Shown here: positions 43,242 to 52,009 of the stretch, in pieces | Numbering within the stretch: the stretch's first letter is position 1 | Layout: every line of letters begins with the position of its first letter | Assembly (NCBI RefSeq): GCF_029840635.1 | Contig: NZ_JAOCCU010000005.1 | Location: 1-64,000, forward strand | Source: Mitsuaria sp. GD03876 | GTDB taxonomy: Bacteria; Pseudomonadota; Gammaproteobacteria; Burkholderiales; Burkholderiaceae_C | Length of the DNA stretch: 64,000 nt | Reading direction: 5' to 3' | The notes under the pieces: generated by a model | Seen by the model: only the letters and a program-made list of their open reading frames with translations | Told to the model about the DNA's origin: nothing | Database searches by the model: none | Position numbers and translations under genes: made by a program

Positions 43242-43619
43242 TCAGGCGCCGGGCGCGTGGCAGACCGCCTCGATGTTGTGGCCCTCGGGATCGATGACGA
43301 AGGCGGCGTAGTAGTTCGCGTGGTACTTCGGGCGCAGGCCCGGCGGGCCGTTGTCCTTCGCGCCTGCCGCCAGCGCCGCGCGGTAGAAGGCGTCGACCTG
43401 CTCGCGGGTCTGGGCGGCGAACGCGATGTGCAGGTGGGCGGGTTGCTCGTCGGTCTGGAACAGGCACAGGGACACCGTCCCGCCCTTCGTGCAGAGCTCG
43501 ATGCCGTAGGTCGGCACGCCCTCGCCCACCAGTTCCACGCCCAGCGGCGCCAGCGCCTGGAGATAGAACGCCTTGCTCGCCGCGAAATCGCGGACGCCGA
43601 ATTTCACATGGTCAAACAT
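43242..43619 (-). CDS. VOC-family glyoxalase/dioxygenase-fold protein
   Basis: 125 residues starting MFDHVKFGVRDFAASKAFYL. Two VOC modules with His5 (DHVKFGV), LHIAFAAQTREQVDAFYRAA, and the C-terminal YYAAFVIDPEGHNIEAVCH. Metal-binding His and Glu positions are conserved. AGGAG precedes ATG 43619. The reaction is unknown. Confidence 0.92.
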   Translation of the reverse strand: MFDHVKFGVRDFAASKAFYLQALAPLGVELVGEGVPTYGIELCTKGGTVSLCLFQTDEQPAHLHIAFAAQTREQVDAFYRAALAAGAKDNGPPGLRPKYHANYYAAFVIDPEGHNIEAVCHAPGA

Positions 43620-43787
43620 GAGGTCTCCTGCTGATCGCGGCGAACCTACCATGCGGCATCCCCGGCGACCGTCGGACATGCCGTCCCGCCGTCCCATGAC
43701 TGTCGTGTGAAGGCGACCCTTCTTCCGGGGTCCCGGCCCGACCTGTCGTAAGGTGGACATCCTGGACATTTCAAATCGGAACCACGC

Positions 43788-44711
43788 ATGAGCACCACGC
43801 GCTTTTACCCAATCGGCACACCGGGCGTTCCCTGGGGAGATGCGGAACGGATCGCCTGGCGCGAGCGCCAGGTGCGCTCGCGGCGGTATGCCGAGGACGT
43901 GATCCCGCGCGTGCAGGCGCTGGCGGATCGCTTCGAGATCGTGCAGTACGGCATCCTGAACTACGGCGGCGACGAGTACCCGCTGCTCGCGCTGAAAAGC
44001 CGCGACTGGCATCCGGCGCTGCCGGTGGCGCTGGTGACCGGCGGCGTGCACGGGTATGAAACCAGCGGCGTGCTGGGCGCGCTGGAATTCGCCGAAGGCC
44101 CCGCGGCGGCGTATGCCGGCAAGGCGAATGTCCTGGTGGTGCCCTGCGTCAGCCCGTGGGCCTATGAACGCGTGTGCCGCTGGAATTACCACGCGGTCGA
44201 TCCCAACCGCCAATTCGGCGCCAGCCGCGACGCGCAGGAATCCTCGGCGCTGATCGCGATGCTGGAGCCCTACGCCGGCCAGTTCGTCCTGCACATCGAC
44301 CTGCACGAGACCACCGACACCGACGCCAGCGAATTCACCCCCGCGAAGGCGGCCCGCGACGGCAAGCCGTTCGAACCGGAACTGATTCCCGACGGCTTCT
44401 ACCTGGTCGGCAACAGCGAGACCTCGCGGCTGGATTTCCAGGAAGCGGTGGTGCAAGCGGTCGAGCAGGTGACGCACATCGCGCCGGGCGACGAGAAGGG
44501 CCAGATCATCGGATTCCCGGTGATCGCCAAGGGCGTGATCGAGTTTCCGGTCCGCGAGGCGGGGCTGTGCGCCGGCGTCACCCGCGCGCGTTTCTCGACG
44601 ACCACCGAGGTCTATCCCGACAGCCCGAGAACAAATCCCGAAGAATGCGTTGCCGCGCAGGTCACGGCGGTCCGCGCGGCGCTCGATTTCGCCCTGGCGC
44701 ACGCACACTGA
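43788..44711 (+). CDS. M14-family zinc carboxypeptidase-like protein
   Basis: 307 residues. Zinc ligands are in GGVHGYETSG (His88, Glu91) and HIDLHETTDT (His173), and the substrate-binding NR pair is in DPNRQFGAS (Asn140, Arg141). The C-terminal catalytic region lies in ARFSTTTEVYPDSPRTNPEE. There is no signal peptide, so it is cytoplasmic; this subgroup resembles aspartoacylase/succinylglutamate desuccinylase-like amidohydrolases. The small acidic gene downstream (98 bases on) may be co-transcribed. Confidence 0.88.
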   Translation: MSTTRFYPIGTPGVPWGDAERIAWRERQVRSRRYAEDVIPRVQALADRFEIVQYGILNYGGDEYPLLALKSRDWHPALPVALVTGGVHGYETSGVLGALEFAEGPAAAYAGKANVLVVPCVSPWAYERVCRWNYHAVDPNRQFGASRDAQESSALIAMLEPYAGQFVLHIDLHETTDTDASEFTPAKAARDGKPFEPELIPDGFYLVGNSETSRLDFQEAVVQAVEQVTHIAPGDEKGQIIGFPVIAKGVIEFPVREAGLCAGVTRARFSTTTEVYPDSPRTNPEECVAAQVTAVRAALDFALAHAH

Positions 44712-44808
44712 CGGCAGGCGCGTCGACCTTGAATCCCACGCCGACCGCCCCACGTGCCAGTTGCCGGACGGTCGGCCCCGTCCGCCTGAAACAAGAAGGG
44801 AAGTCCCG

Positions 44809-45018
44809 ATGAAAACGATCGACGAGATGCTCAACCTCGACCTGCTGACGCGCGACCAGCACCAGCAGATCGGCGACTGGATCGCACGGTCGCGCACGCC
44901 GGAGCAGATCCTCGACATGCCGCCCGCGCTCTGGCAGGCGGTCGAAAGCGCCAGCGAGCGCATGGGCGTCGACGCCGACCTGCTGCGCCCGCCGGCGATG
45001 GATGCCGGCGGCGCCTGA
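44809..45018 (+). CDS. Small acidic protein, 69 residues
   Basis: Reads MKTIDEMLNLDLLTRDQHQQ, IGDWIARSRTPEQILDMPPA and ends PPAMDAGGA. AAGGGAAG six bases upstream is a good ribosome site. It is soluble and helical. I recognise no domain; the pattern IGDWIARSRTPEQILDMP recalls small conserved proteins next to M14-type genes in related bacteria, but this is not certain. Confidence 0.7.
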   Translation: MKTIDEMLNLDLLTRDQHQQIGDWIARSRTPEQILDMPPALWQAVESASERMGVDADLLRPPAMDAGGA

Positions 45019-45027
45019 AGGCTCAGG

Positions 45028-46026
45028 TCACTCCGGCTCGATCCCCGCCGCCTTGATCACCTGACCCCACTTGCGGGTCTCCGCCTCCTGGAAGGCCCGC
45101 AATTCCTCCGGCGTACTCGACCACGCGTCGACGCCGGCTCCTTCGAAGAAGGTCCTGGCCTGCGGGCTCTTCAGCGCCGCGCCGAACAGCTCCCGCAGGC
45201 GCTGCACCACCGGCGCCGGCGTGCCCGCCGGCACGTAGGCGGCGAACCAGTAGCTCATGTCGTAGCCCTTCACGCCGGCCTCGTCGATCGTGGGCACGTC
45301 GGGCAACAGCGGCGAGCGCTTCGTCATCGAGTACCCCAGCGCCCGCACCTTCCCCGCCTTGATCTGCGGCAGGCCGGTCGCCGTGTCGGTGATCATGAAA
45401 TCCACCTGCCCGCCGATCAGGTCGGTCAGCGCCGGCGGGTTGCTCTTGTAGGGCACATGCAGCAGCTGCGTGTGCGACAGCTGCTGGAACTGCTCGCCCG
45501 CGACGCGGCTCGACGCGCTGCCGCTGCCGAAACTCACCTTGCCCGGCTCCCGCTTCGCGCGGGCGATCACGTCGGCGACGGACTTGTACGGGCCGTCCGC
45601 CTTGACCACCATCACCTGGCCGCCCTTGCCCAGGCCGGTCACCGGCGCGAAGTCCTTCACCGGGTCGTAGGGCAGCTTCTTGTACAGATGCGGATTGGCC
45701 GCCTGCGTCGTGTTGGTCGTGATCAGCACCGTGTAGCCGTCGGGCGCGGCGCGCGCCGCCTGCTGCGCGGCCAGCATGCCGCTGGCGCCGGCCTTGTTGT
45801 CGATGACCACGGCGACCTTCGTCTGCTCCGAGATCGCCTGCCCCAGCGCGCGCGCCAGCTGGTCGGTCGCGCTGGCCGCGGCGAACGGCACCAGGAAGGT
45901 GACGGGCTTGGCCGGATAGGCCGCCGTCCCCTGCGCCCACGCCGGCAGGGTCATCGCCATCGCGGCGGCGCCGGCCAGGCCCCACACGGCCCGGCGCCGC
46001 GCCATCACTCGATTCACTCGCATCAC
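45028..46026 (-). CDS. Bug-family tripartite tricarboxylate receptor (substrate-binding protein)
   Basis: 332 residues. Tat/Sec-type signal peptide (ARRRAVWGLAGAAAMAMTLP ending AWA), then PAKPVTFLVPFAAASATDQL, the Bug N-lobe, and SFGSGSASSRVAGEQFQQLS, VPYKSNPPALTDLIGGQVDF and DVPTIDEAGVKGYDMSYWFA. It is a periplasmic carboxylate-binding protein; the ligand is unknown. The first codon overlaps the AtuA-like gene's stop by four bases, so it is co-translated with it; no TctA/TctB membrane genes are present here, as is common for Bug proteins. Confidence 0.94.
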   Translation of the reverse strand: MMRVNRVMARRRAVWGLAGAAAMAMTLPAWAQGTAAYPAKPVTFLVPFAAASATDQLARALGQAISEQTKVAVVIDNKAGASGMLAAQQAARAAPDGYTVLITTNTTQAANPHLYKKLPYDPVKDFAPVTGLGKGGQVMVVKADGPYKSVADVIARAKREPGKVSFGSGSASSRVAGEQFQQLSHTQLLHVPYKSNPPALTDLIGGQVDFMITDTATGLPQIKAGKVRALGYSMTKRSPLLPDVPTIDEAGVKGYDMSYWFAAYVPAGTPAPVVQRLRELFGAALKSPQARTFFEGAGVDAWSSTPEELRAFQEAETRKWGQVIKAAGIEPE

Positions 46027-48074
46027 GTCGTCTCCATCAGGTCGTCGTTGTAGTTTCTCAGCCCGGGCAGCAGGCCCTCGGGCACCTTGATCGGCATCGC
46101 CAGCACGACGAAGGACAAGGCCTTGCCGTGACTGTCCAGGTTCAGCGCGTCGTTCACGCCGCCGTCGAGCACCCCGTCCAGCACGAAGTTCATCGCACGT
46201 AGGTGCGGCAGCAGATGGCGCGTCACGCGCTGCGGGCGACGCGCCTTGAAGTGCCCGGCGACCGCGGGTTCGGTGAGCTGCTCGACCAGCAACGGATACA
46301 GCGCCGGGTCCCAGGCGATCACGCTGATGTTGGACCGGTCGCCCTTGTCGCCGGTGCGGCCATGGGCAGCGAAGCGCAACTCAACAACGCGGTCGGACGA
46401 AGCAGGCGACGCCCCCAGTGCCGCGGACAACGTCGGCGGCAGTGCCGGAGGCGCTGTCGGAGTCGATGTCGGAGGCAGTACCGGAGGCGCTGTCGGAGCT
46501 GATGTCGGAGGCAGTAGCGGGGGCAGCGAGTGCGAGTGGGGCCGGAATGGGGCTTGGGGGTCCAGGAGGGATCCCCCATGCCCCGTGAAGAGCCCGCGCT
46601 TGGCGGTTCGCGCGCTGGCGGTCTCACTGGTGCCACCTGCGTGGCCATCGTGGTCATCGCCGCTCAGCGTCACCGTGAACGGCGACTGAGCTCGGGGCAT
46701 CAGCACCGAGCGCAAGCCGAGCCGCGGCCGCACGTTCGTGCGTACGCCGCCGCCGCCCGCGGGCCCGCAGGTGTACAGCGCGATGACCTCGCGGGTCAGT
46801 CGGTCCGCGCCTGCGCGCTCGGCGTGGTTCGCCGCCACGCGGAGCCGCACGTCGCGGGCGTCGCCCTCGGGCTTTGCGGCCAGCGCACGGCCAGCGTCAT
46901 CGCCAAGGACGCTCGTCACGCCGATCAGGTCGACACGCAGCGGCCCCTGGCGATCGCGCTCGGGCAAGCGCGCGCGGAGGACCTCCGCGGCCAATCGCGC
47001 CCGCGCCTCGGCGCCAGGCCCTGCGTACGAGATTTCGCCCTCGGCCAGCCAGCCGTTGGCGAAGAACACATTCGCCTTGAGCGCCTCCGGCCGCGGATGT
47101 CCTCGCACGCCGCTCAGCCGCACCGAATCGGGCCCAAGCTCGAGCACCTGCGCCTCGGTGATGTCCGCGACGACATCCGGCGTCAGGTAGGCCGCGGGAT
47201 CGTGGAGCTCATACAGCAGCTGTTCCTTCACCGTGTGCGCGTCGATGAGCCCGCCGGTGCCGTCGGCCTTGAAGACCGTGCAACTGCCGTCCGCCTCGAT
47301 CCGCGCGATCGGGAAGCCGACCTTCGCCAGGTCCGGCACGTCCTTGAAGCCAGGATCCGCGTAGTAGCCCCCGCAGACCTGCGCGCCGCATTCCAGCAGG
47401 TGTCCTGCCATGGTCGCGCCGGCGAGCCGGTCCCAGTCGTCGAGGGCCCATCCGAAGTGCGCCAGCGCCGGACCGACCGTCAGCGACGGGTCCGCGACCC
47501 GGCCCGTGACGACGACATCGGCCCCGCGTCGCAGCGCCTCGGCGATGCCTTCGGCGCCGAGGTAGACGTTCGCGCTGGCGATGTCCGCGTCCTTGAGCGG
47601 CGTTCCGGCCTGGACCAATGCTTGGGAGAGTGACTCGCGTTGCACCCCAGTGGTCAACGCATCGCCACCCACGACGGCCACCACCGCAGCGCGAAGCCCC
47701 AGTTCGACCGCGAGCGCCGCGACGCGTCGCGCGGCGGCCGGTGGATTCGCCGCGCCGAAGTTGCCGACGATCGGGATGCGATGGTTCAGGCAGTCCGCGA
47801 GCACCGGCCGCAGCATCTCGTCGAGCAGCGGTTCATACCCACCCTCCGGATCGCGCTGCCGGGCGAGCTGCGCCAGCGCCAGCGTGCGCTCGGCCAGCGT
47901 CTCGAAGATCAGCACCGCCGGCTCGCCGAGCTGCATCAGCGTGTCGACGACTGGACGTGCCGCATCGGTGCGGTCGCCGGAGAAGCCGGCCGCGCATCCG
48001 ACCAGCAAGGGAGTCGCCACGGACGCAGCGGCGGACGCGCCGCGAGCGGAATTCGTATCGATGCCGGAGCTCAT
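46023..48074 (-). CDS. Acyclic terpene utilisation AtuA/DUF1446-like protein
   Basis: 683 residues. The AtuA-like core (about 20-470) includes [60 protein letters not shown] and ATMAGHLLECGAQVCGGYYA. Next comes a Pro/Thr/Ser repetitive linker (about 530-575, PPTSAPTAPPVLPPTSTPTA). A final domain of about 100 residues starts VVELRFAAHGRTGDKGDRSN, which is the usual AtuA C-terminal module. The linker is an insertion not typical of the family. It is paired with a Bug receptor and a divergent LysR, suggesting a catabolic transport/hydratase unit. Confidence 0.88.
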   Translation of the reverse strand: MSSGIDTNSARGASAAASVATPLLVGCAAGFSGDRTDAARPVVDTLMQLGEPAVLIFETLAERTLALAQLARQRDPEGGYEPLLDEMLRPVLADCLNHRIPIVGNFGAANPPAAARRVAALAVELGLRAAVVAVVGGDALTTGVQRESLSQALVQAGTPLKDADIASANVYLGAEGIAEALRRGADVVVTGRVADPSLTVGPALAHFGWALDDWDRLAGATMAGHLLECGAQVCGGYYADPGFKDVPDLAKVGFPIARIEADGSCTVFKADGTGGLIDAHTVKEQLLYELHDPAAYLTPDVVADITEAQVLELGPDSVRLSGVRGHPRPEALKANVFFANGWLAEGEISYAGPGAEARARLAAEVLRARLPERDRQGPLRVDLIGVTSVLGDDAGRALAAKPEGDARDVRLRVAANHAERAGADRLTREVIALYTCGPAGGGGVRTNVRPRLGLRSVLMPRAQSPFTVTLSGDDHDGHAGGTSETASARTAKRGLFTGHGGSLLDPQAPFRPHSHSLPPLLPPTSAPTAPPVLPPTSTPTAPPALPPTLSAALGASPASSDRVVELRFAAHGRTGDKGDRSNISVIAWDPALYPLLVEQLTEPAVAGHFKARRPQRVTRHLLPHLRAMNFVLDGVLDGGVNDALNLDSHGKALSFVVLAMPIKVPEGLLPGLRNYNDDLMETT

Positions 48075-48101
48075 GCCGGCGACTCTAGGTCGATCCGGCT
48101 T

Positions 48102-48116
48102 ATCGGAGAATTCGAT
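48102..48116. promoter_or_regulatory. LysR-type binding site in the AtuA/LysR divergent region
   Basis: ATCGGAGAATTCGAT contains T-N11-A within ATC-N9-GAT symmetry, the classic LysR-type box, in the 70-base gap between the AtuA-like gene and the LysR gene. It is the most likely autoregulatory site. Confidence 0.55.
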
Positions 48117-48144
48117 TGTTCGGATCAGTTGATTGGCAATCCCG

Positions 48145-49074
48145 ATGAATGACCATTTGTCCGCGCGCCAACTGGCCGCCTTCGTCGCGCTGGCGGAGCT
48201 GCGCAGCTTCACCCGCGCCGCCGCCCAGTGTCATCTCTCGCAGCCGGCCTTCAGCGCGCTGATCCGGACGCTGGAGGACGGCCTCGGCGCGCGCCTGTTC
48301 GATCGGACCACGCGCACCGTCGAGCCGACGGCGGAAGGCGCGCTGTTCCTGGAGCCCGCGCGGCGTCTGCTGCAGGACATGCGGCTCGCCACCGACGACC
48401 TGCGCGATCACGTCGCGCGGCGGCGCGGCCGGGTGGCCCTGGCCGCCCTGCCCGCGCTGGCCGCCGGCTGGCTGCCGCCGCTGCTCGCGCGTTTCCGCGC
48501 CGAGTACCCGGGCATCGAGCTCGACCTGGCCGACGTGCTGTCGGAGAGCTGCGTGGAGCGGGTCCGTTCCGGACGCGCGGACCTGGCGCTCGCCGCGGTC
48601 CGCGCCACGGCGCCGGAGCTCGCCGCCGAGCCTTTCCTGTCCGATGTCTTCTACCTCGTGTGCCGGCGCGACCACCCCTTGGCGCGCCGCCGCCGGCCGG
48701 CGCTTGCGGACCTCGACGGTCAGCCGCTGATCGCGCTGGCGCGGCACAGCAGCGTGCGCCAGGCGCTGGACGCCGCCCTGCAGCCGCATCCGCTGCGGCC
48801 GCTGCTGGAGCTCGAGCAGCTCAGCTCCGTGGCCGGCATGGTCGTCGCGGGACTGGGCGTGACGCTGGTGCCGGCGCTGACGCTGTTCCACTTCTCGCAT
48901 CCCGAGCTGGTCGCGCGACCGATCGTCGAGGACCACGTGCGCCGCCACATCTACCTGATCCGCCGCCGCGACCGGGCGCTGTCCTCGGCGGCGCAGGCGA
49001 TGTCGGATGCGCTGTGGCGCTGGGCGTCTGAGGGCTTCAAGCGGCCGGGCGTCACCTGGCATCCGCCGCGTTGA
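48145..49074 (+). CDS. LysR-family regulator divergent from the AtuA-Bug operon
   Basis: 309 residues. HTH region MNDHLSARQLAAFVALAELR SFTRAAAQCHLSQPAFSALI RTLEDGLGARLFDRTT, then effector domain from about residue 90 (RGRVALAALPALAAGWLPPL). ATG 48145 is chosen; a TTG four codons upstream is possible. It is divergent from the AtuA-like gene with a T-N11-A box between them, the standard arrangement for a LysR regulating its neighbour. Confidence 0.93.
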   Translation: MNDHLSARQLAAFVALAELRSFTRAAAQCHLSQPAFSALIRTLEDGLGARLFDRTTRTVEPTAEGALFLEPARRLLQDMRLATDDLRDHVARRRGRVALAALPALAAGWLPPLLARFRAEYPGIELDLADVLSESCVERVRSGRADLALAAVRATAPELAAEPFLSDVFYLVCRRDHPLARRRRPALADLDGQPLIALARHSSVRQALDAALQPHPLRPLLELEQLSSVAGMVVAGLGVTLVPALTLFHFSHPELVARPIVEDHVRRHIYLIRRRDRALSSAAQAMSDALWRWASEGFKRPGVTWHPPR

Positions 49075-49120
49075 CGCGGGGACATCGACGCGGACGCGCC
49101 CCTCGGCCGCGCCGGGGGCC

Positions 49121-50626
49121 TCACCACATCCCCAGCACCCGCCACCAGCCGATGCCGACGGTGGCGAAGATCAGCAGCTCCAGCACGCACATCACCGCGC
49201 CCACGCGCCACCACTGGCCCAGCGTCACGTAGCCGCTGCCGAAGATGATCGGCGAGGTGCCGGTCGCGTAGTGGGTGAGCGTCATCATGATCGCGGAGCC
49301 CGCGGCCATCATCAGCATGAAGGGCACATGGAACTCGCCCGGGATCAGGTGCGCGCCCACCGTCAGGAAGGCCAGCAGCATCGCGCTGATGTGGGCGGTG
49401 GTGCTCGCGAACAGGTAGTGGGAGAACACGAACACCGCCACCAGCACCGCCGCCGTCGCCTGCCAGCCCATGCCGCTGGACGCGATCGCGTCGCGCAGGT
49501 CGGCCGAGAACCACGTGATGACGCCCAGCTTGTTGAGCTGCTCCGCCAGCATCACCAGCGCGCCGAACCAGATCAGCGTGTCCCAGGCGCTCTTCTCGGA
49601 CAGCACGTCGTCCCAGTCGATCGTGCCGGTGATGATCAGCGCGAACAGGCCGAGGAAGGCGACCGCCGTGGGGTCCAGCGTCGTCGAAGGCCCCAGCAGC
49701 ATCGCCGGCACGTTCGCCCACAGCAGCAACATGCCGCCGAACACGCCCAGCATCACCCGCTCCTTGCCCGACAACGGCCCCATGCGCGCCAGCTCGCCGC
49801 GCGAGTACGCGACCGCGTCCGGCGTGGCCTTGAGCTCGGGCGGCGCCAGCAGGTACACCACCAGCGGCATCAGCAGCAGCGCCACCAGCCCCGGCAGCAA
49901 CATGCACAGCGCCCAGGTGGTCCAGCTCAGGTGCAGCGACTGGCCGGTGGCGCGGGCGACGTAGTCCACCACCAGCGGGTTGGGCGCCGTCGCGGTCAGG
50001 AACATCGCGGACGTGATCGGGTTGGCGTGGTAGTTCACCAGCGCCAGGTAGGTGCCAACCTTGCCTTGCGTGCCCTGCGCCGGATCGGAGTCGAAGGCGT
50101 TGGCGATCGACTTCATGATCGGATGCACGATGCCGCCGCCCCGGGCGGTGTTGCTCGGCGTGAACGGCGCCAGCACCAGCTCGCAGATCGCCAGCCCGTA
50201 GCCGATGCCCAGCGTGCGCTTGCCCATCAGCGCGATGAACATCAGCCCAATGCGGTTGCCCAGCCCGGTCTTCTTGAGCCCCCGCGAGATCAGCACCGCC
50301 ACGACGATCAGCCAGATCAGCGGGTTGGAGAAGCTGCTCAGCGCGTCCACCACGGCGCCCTTGGACGTCGGCGAGGTCACCTGCGACAAGGACACGATGA
50401 CCACCGCCATCAGCGCCATCACGCCGATCGGCATCACCTTCAGGATGATGGCCACGATCGTGGTCAGGAAGATCGCCACCAGCCGCCAGGCCTCGGGCGT
50501 GAGCCCCGCCGGCACCGGCGTCAGCAGCAGGCCGGCCAGCACCAGCGTCGCGATGAGCGCCGGCAGCAGCCGGAACGGCACGGCCTGGCGGAAATACCGG
50601 TAGATCGCAGTCAATCGGGCTGTCAT
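49121..50626 (-). CDS. DASS-family (SLC13/CitT-like) carboxylate transporter
   Basis: 501 residues with about twelve membrane segments. Family motifs: LAICELVLAPFTPSNTARGG (first SNT motif), TAPNPLVVDYVA, and the second repeat FASTTAHISAMLLAFLTVG with GSGYVTLGQWWRVGAVMC at the end. Two SNT-like motifs mark the sodium and carboxylate sites (the second reads STTAH). Transport of di- or tricarboxylates such as succinate or citrate is inferred. GGAGGAAG lies before ATG 50626. It converges on the LysR gene. Confidence 0.92.
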   Translation of the reverse strand: MTARLTAIYRYFRQAVPFRLLPALIATLVLAGLLLTPVPAGLTPEAWRLVAIFLTTIVAIILKVMPIGVMALMAVVIVSLSQVTSPTSKGAVVDALSSFSNPLIWLIVVAVLISRGLKKTGLGNRIGLMFIALMGKRTLGIGYGLAICELVLAPFTPSNTARGGGIVHPIMKSIANAFDSDPAQGTQGKVGTYLALVNYHANPITSAMFLTATAPNPLVVDYVARATGQSLHLSWTTWALCMLLPGLVALLLMPLVVYLLAPPELKATPDAVAYSRGELARMGPLSGKERVMLGVFGGMLLLWANVPAMLLGPSTTLDPTAVAFLGLFALIITGTIDWDDVLSEKSAWDTLIWFGALVMLAEQLNKLGVITWFSADLRDAIASSGMGWQATAAVLVAVFVFSHYLFASTTAHISAMLLAFLTVGAHLIPGEFHVPFMLMMAAGSAIMMTLTHYATGTSPIIFGSGYVTLGQWWRVGAVMCVLELLIFATVGIGWWRVLGMW

Positions 50627-50713
50627 GGCGCAGCTTCCTCCCTGAAGTGAACAGATGATGCCCCCGGACCGAGGCCCGGGCGACCGTCGCAGTGTCGCAG
50701 CCGGGCGGTCGGC

Positions 50714-50743
50714 TTGACTTGGTTCATATCAAAAAGTTATACT
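50714..50743 (+). promoter_or_regulatory. Sigma-70 promoter for the betaine-type transporter operon
   Basis: TTGACT (50714-50719), 18 bases, TATACT (50738-50743), an almost consensus promoter in an AT-rich patch that stands out from the GC-rich surroundings. It points toward the ABC genes, leaving a leader of about 400 bases. Confidence 0.8.
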
Positions 50744-50744
50744 T

Positions 50745-51153
50745 AATCGCTAAATGTCGGCCAACTTCATCTGTTGACCGCCCTCGCACTACTCGCGGAG
50801 CTTCGACTTCCGTCGCGGTGCAGGTTCGCCGCCGGGCCTTGTTCCCGGCACCTCCGGCCGGCTTGTCCGGCCCCATTGCCACGCCAGGCTCGACCGGGCG
50901 GCGCCCCTCGACCAGGCCCGCCGTCCGCGACCCGAGTCCCCAGCGGGCACTGGCCTCGCCTTCCGCTCATCGCCGTGCCCGCTGGCAGCCCGAGAGGCCC
51001 GCCGGGGCCGCCGCGTGCCCGTCCGGCAGACCCCTCGCTCCAGGCTGATGGCGTGACCGCCGCCGTGCCCGCGCGCCCCGCAGCGCGCCCGTGTCCCTCG
51101 GACCCGACCGGCTGGCGCCCCGTTCCGCTTCGCAAGCAAAGGAGTCACGGCAC
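50745..51153 (+). other. Long structured leader of the proV operon, no gene seen
   Basis: About 400 bases of GC-rich transcribed leader. Perfect inverted repeats include AGCGGGCAC (50942-50950) with GTGCCCGCT (50975-50983), and short stems such as GCCGGG/CCCGGC and GGCCGG/CCGGCC. No open frame has both a good start and a family match. It may be an RNA regulatory leader. I do not recognise a known riboswitch class. Confidence 0.45.
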
Positions 51154-51999
51154 ATGGCCAAGGGAATCCACATCGACCACGTCTTCAAGGTTTTCGGCGA
51201 CCGCCCCGCGCAAGCGCTGGCGCTGGCGCGCCAGGGGCTCGACAAGCAGGAGGTCCTCGCCCGCACGGGCCAGTCGATCGGCGTGTTCGACGCCAGCTTC
51301 GAGATCCAGGCCGGCGAGATCTTCGTCGTCATGGGCCTGTCGGGCTCGGGCAAGTCGACGCTGGTGCGGCTGCTCAACCGGCTGATCGAGCCGACCGCCG
51401 GCCGCATCGTGATCGACGGCGACGACATCAACGCCTACTCCGACGCGCAGCTGCGCGCGCTGCGCCGCAAGGACTTCGGCATGGTGTTCCAGTCCTTCGC
51501 GCTGATGCCGCACATGACGGTGCGCGAGAACGTCGGCTTCGGGCTCGAGCTCGCCGGCGTCGGCCGCCGCGAGCGCCAGGCCCAGTCGGAGCAGGCGCTG
51601 GCGCAGGTCGGCCTGGCGGGCTGGGGCGACAAGTACCCCGACGAGCTCTCCGGCGGCATGCAGCAGCGCGTCGGGCTGGCGCGGGCGCTGGCCTCGGACC
51701 CGTCGATCCTGCTGATGGACGAGGCCTTCTCGGCGCTCGATCCGATCATCCGCGCGGAGATGCAGGCCGAGCTGCTGCGGCTGCAGCAGGTGCGCCGCCG
51801 CACGATCGTGTTCATCTCGCACGACCTGGACGAGGCGATGCGCATCGGCGACCGGATCGCGATCATGAAGGACGGCCACGTGGTGCAGGTCGGCACGCCC
51901 GACGAGATCCGCCGCGACCCCGCCGACGACTTCGTCCGCAGCTTCCTGAGCGCCGGACGGCACGAGGAAGCGACCGCGCCGGCGGCGCTGCTGAACTGA
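51154..51999 (+). CDS. proV: Glycine betaine/proline-type ABC transporter ATPase
   Basis: 281 residues. Walker [10 protein letters not shown] (61-69), Q-loop in [15 protein letters not shown], signature [15 protein letters not shown] (165-179), Walker [13 protein letters not shown] (Asp189, Glu190) and switch His in [11 protein letters not shown]. The N-terminal 35 residues ([33 protein letters not shown]) are the extension characteristic of ProV/OpuAA. The C-terminal CBS domains of longer ProV proteins are absent. AAAGGAG nine bases upstream of ATG 51154. Operon with the fused permease-binding protein 10 bases downstream. Confidence 0.92.
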   Translation: MAKGIHIDHVFKVFGDRPAQALALARQGLDKQEVLARTGQSIGVFDASFEIQAGEIFVVMGLSGSGKSTLVRLLNRLIEPTAGRIVIDGDDINAYSDAQLRALRRKDFGMVFQSFALMPHMTVRENVGFGLELAGVGRRERQAQSEQALAQVGLAGWGDKYPDELSGGMQQRVGLARALASDPSILLMDEAFSALDPIIRAEMQAELLRLQQVRRRTIVFISHDLDEAMRIGDRIAIMKDGHVVQVGTPDEIRRDPADDFVRSFLSAGRHEEATAPAALLN

Positions 52000-52009
52000 G
52001 GGAGACCCG

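Noticed and set aside
50774-51385. Plus-strand frame of 203 codons in the proV leader
   Set aside because: Arg/Pro/Ser-rich with no ribosome site and it runs into proV in another frame.
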